DNA of 64,000 nt from an uncultured Granulosicoccaceae bacterium (GTDB taxonomy: Bacteria; Pseudomonadota; Gammaproteobacteria; Granulosicoccales; Granulosicoccaceae). Below the pieces are notes generated by a model that searched no databases, was not told the origin of the DNA, and was given only the letters and a program-made list of their open reading frames with translations. The position numbers and the translations under genes were made by a program. Of the stretch, positions 62,110 to 64,000 are shown one piece after another. Within the stretch, counting starts at the first letter, position 1, and every line of letters begins with the position of its first letter. The stretch lies in NCBI GenBank assembly GCA_937930305.1, contig CALGLE010000001.1, positions 99,409 to 163,408 of the forward strand. Direction: 5' to 3'.

Positions 62110-62763
62110 CTAGTCTGGCGCTTTAGTAAATCGCAAGTACGGAAACACGGCATCAAAGGATCCAAATTTCGCTTTTGCGTCCTCATCACTTACCGTCGGT
62201 GGAATTATCACATCTTGGCCCGCTTGCCAATTCGCCGGCGTTGCAACACCTTTGGCTGCAGAGGTTTGCAATGCATCTAAGGCCCTTAATATTTCAGCAA
62301 AGTTTCGCCCAACGGTCATGGGGTAGGTCATTGATAGCTTGAGTTGTTTGTCGGGACCGATAATAAATACAGATCGTACGGTTGCGCTGTCCGCCGGTGT
62401 GCGACCATCGGGCAAGTAGGCCTCAGCAGGAAGCATGTCAAACAACTTGGAAACCTCCAGGCCAACGTCTGCGATGATGGGAAAGCCCGCTTTAGCTTGG
62501 GAGAAAGATTCAATATCAGCCTTCCACTGTTTGTGGTCTTCTGCACTATCTACTGATACACCAATAACTTTCGTATTGCGTTTCTCCCATTCTCCGGACA
62601 GCTGGGAAACCGCACCAAATTCGGTGGTGCAAACGGGCGTAAAGTCTTTCGGATGGGAAAACAAAATTGCCCAACTATCACCGATCCACTCGTGGAACTT
62701 TAGACTCCCTTGATCGGTTTCAGCGGTGAAATCGGGTACGGTTTGGTTAATACGTAAGCTCAT
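62110..62763 (-). CDS. 1-Cys peroxiredoxin (Prx6-type)
   Basis: A 217-residue protein from ATG 62763, with GGGA seven bases upstream. The peroxidatic Cys is C45 in FTPVCTTE, in the AhpC/TSA fold (HPKDFTPVCTTE, then VIGVSVDSAEDHKQW). Downstream residues TVRSVFIIGPDKQLKL and the long C-terminal arm (TPANWQAGQDVIIPP) mark the Prx6 subfamily, which has no resolving Cys in the arm. It reduces hydrogen and organic peroxides with a thiol or glutathione donor. Mono-cistronic, with a hairpin behind it. Divergent from the M20 amidohydrolase. Confidence 0.92.
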   Translation of the reverse strand: MSLRINQTVPDFTAETDQGSLKFHEWIGDSWAILFSHPKDFTPVCTTEFGAVSQLSGEWEKRNTKVIGVSVDSAEDHKQWKADIESFSQAKAGFPIIADVGLEVSKLFDMLPAEAYLPDGRTPADSATVRSVFIIGPDKQLKLSMTYPMTVGRNFAEILRALDALQTSAAKGVATPANWQAGQDVIIPPTVSDEDAKAKFGSFDAVFPYLRFTKAPD

Positions 62764-62894
62764 CGTGAATTCCCAAAAAACCAATTGTGGAAATTATTGT
62801 ATCGTGGCTTCAGCCTCATTGCTCGACAGCTTTGGATAACAGCTGGTACCTTAGTCAATTCACACTTAATCCGCAATTTAGAACACGAAAAGCG

Positions 62895-64000
62895 ATGCTG
62901 AGCAACTCCGACCACCATGAACTCATCGAACTGCGCCGCGCATTGCACAAGCGCCCAGAACTCTCCGGTGAAGAAGAAGAAACAGCACGCACGATTACCA
63001 CCGCGCTGCAATCTGTTTCACCCTCACAAATTCTGACTAACCTGGGCGGGCACGGTGTGGCTGCGGTGTTTGATAGTGGCGACGCAGGACCCACCGTTAT
63101 GTTTCGCGCTGAACTGGACGCACTGCCAATACAAGAAGAATCTAGCCATGCTTGGGCATCAGAAATCCCGGGCAAAGGACATCTGTGTGGGCACGATGGC
63201 CATATGATGTTTTTACTGGCATTGGCACGCCTTATCCAACGTAAGCCCATTGCAAGCGGACGCGTGGTTCTGATGTTTCAACCGGCTGAAGAAGATGGCA
63301 GCGGCGCACGTGCTGTAGTTGCTGATGAACAATACAAGAAAATTGCGCCTGACTACGCGTTTGCCATTCATGTGGAGCCTGGCAAGCCTTGGGGCTACGT
63401 CGCAACACGTGCTGGACTTATAAACTGTGCATCTCAAGGTCTTTGCATAAAACTGAAAGGCAAAACAGCCCATGCCGCTGACCCGCAGGATGGCTTGTCC
63501 CCCGCGATGGCAATTGCTCAACTCGTTACGCAATTAAATGAGTTATGCCACGACGAAATACTCGATGACGATTTTCAAGCGGTCACGGTTACGCACTTAG
63601 AAGTGGGGGAGCCCACGTTTGGTGTAGCACCTGGAGACGGTGTGCTGTATGCAACATTACGTACTGCTCATGACGAGTCAATGCAACAACTGGTAAGCGA
63701 CACACGAAGTCTTGCCAGTAAGATTGCAGGGAATGAGGGCCTAGAAATTCAGTTCAGTGTGTTTGACGACTTTGCAGCTTCCATAAACGATCATGAAGCA
63801 ACACAAATAGCCTCCCAGGCGATGACAGCTTTAGACATAGAGCATGGTGAAATGGGCTTACCGATGCGTGCTTCAGAAGATTTTGGTGTTTTCGGACACG
63901 GTGCCAAAGCCGCCATGTTGTGCCTTGGCCCAGGTGAAAACTATGCCGCACTACATAACCCCGATTACGACTTTCCCGACGACTTAATTCCAGTTGGAGC
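62895..64000 (+). CDS. M20D amidohydrolase, partial
   Basis: The gene runs off the right edge; 368 complete codons are visible from ATG 62895. The translation begins with LIELRRALHKRPELSGEE, then VMFRAELDALPIQEES, and has LCGHDGHMM, the metal-binding C-G-H-D-G-H, and FQPAEEDGSGARAVV with the catalytic Glu. The lid domain holds LKGKTAHAADPQDGLSPA. The C-terminal RASEDFGVF matches the last metal ligand. The M20D family hydrolyses N-acyl amino acids or hippurate. The exact amide is unknown. Confidence 0.9.
   Translation, partial: MLSNSDHHELIELRRALHKRPELSGEEEETARTITTALQSVSPSQILTNLGGHGVAAVFDSGDAGPTVMFRAELDALPIQEESSHAWASEIPGKGHLCGHDGHMMFLLALARLIQRKPIASGRVVLMFQPAEEDGSGARAVVADEQYKKIAPDYAFAIHVEPGKPWGYVATRAGLINCASQGLCIKLKGKTAHAADPQDGLSPAMAIAQLVTQLNELCHDEILDDDFQAVTVTHLEVGEPTFGVAPGDGVLYATLRTAHDESMQQLVSDTRSLASKIAGNEGLEIQFSVFDDFAASINDHEATQIASQAMTALDIEHGEMGLPMRASEDFGVFGHGAKAAMLCLGPGENYAALHNPDYDFPDDLIPVG

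Overview
The window looks like chromosomal DNA of a free-living, probably marine, heterotrophic gammaproteobacterium. The evidence is a ZrgA-type zinc-uptake operon of the kind described in Vibrio, GntR-like LacI regulation, many ABC importers, two Rieske oxygenases, an NAD-glutamate dehydrogenase and single-copy metabolic genes packed on both strands. By eye the GC content is in the upper 40s percent (not counted). I see no rRNA, tRNA, CRISPR array, phage module or insertion sequence. The species cannot be named from what is visible.

Layout. 1-2.2 kb: an RraA-family aldolase-like gene cut by the window edge, a tandem SnoaL-like protein and a stretch of apparently decaying sequence. 2.2-5.2 kb: a DUF4377 lipoprotein, an orphan OmpR-type response regulator, a DUF5063-like protein, and a remnant of the Hsp31 gene hchA carrying a perfect 42-bp tandem duplication. 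5.2-9 kb: a zinc-uptake operon (His-rich DUF2946-like protein, ZrgA, ABC ATPase, FtsX-like permease, DUF3299 protein). 9.1-13.4 kb: a redox operon of a CDGSH-glutamate-synthase-like fusion, two Xi-class glutathione transferases and a hemerythrin, divergent from a LysR regulator. 14.4-19.7 kb: an SLC13 permease, an MFS transporter, a GH3 lipoprotein and a lipoprotein gene broken by a frameshift in a short GT tract.

19.8-29 kb: a LacI/GntR-type regulator with two complete ribose-type ABC importers and a 2-hydroxyacid dehydrogenase. Near-identical palindromes (core GTTACCGGTAAC) stand before both transporter operons and fit one regulon. 29-30.4 kb: a monooxygenase-fold protein and a DMT exporter. 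30.4-38.7 kb: a nitrogen-related block with an ammonium transporter-hybrid histidine kinase fusion, a stand-alone ammonium transporter that keeps the fusion's post-membrane linker, a glutamine-synthetase-family ligase and a Rieske oxygenase. 38.9-49.7 kb: a CoA-binding protein, MetY, a SOUL lipoprotein, a DUF4173 membrane protein, a glutathione transferase, an MmgE/PrpD protein, NAD-glutamate dehydrogenase and a PrpF-family tautomerase. 49.8-53 kb: a large PAS-GAF-GAF-GGDEF-EAL protein.

53.3-64 kb: a truncated and frameshifted iron alcohol dehydrogenase, a secreted cyclase-family hydrolase divergent from an AGE-type epimerase with a good sigma-70 promoter, a branched-chain-type ABC importer with a fused LivHM permease behind a VanA-like Rieske oxygenase, a 1-Cys peroxiredoxin, and an M20 amidohydrolase cut by the right edge.

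The strongest candidates for new biology are the CDGSH/GltS-like/hemerythrin/GST operon, the Amt-kinase plus Amt pair, and the two-importer GntR-like regulon. Three decaying genes (hchA, the lipoprotein, Fe-ADH) show active small-scale sequence erosion.
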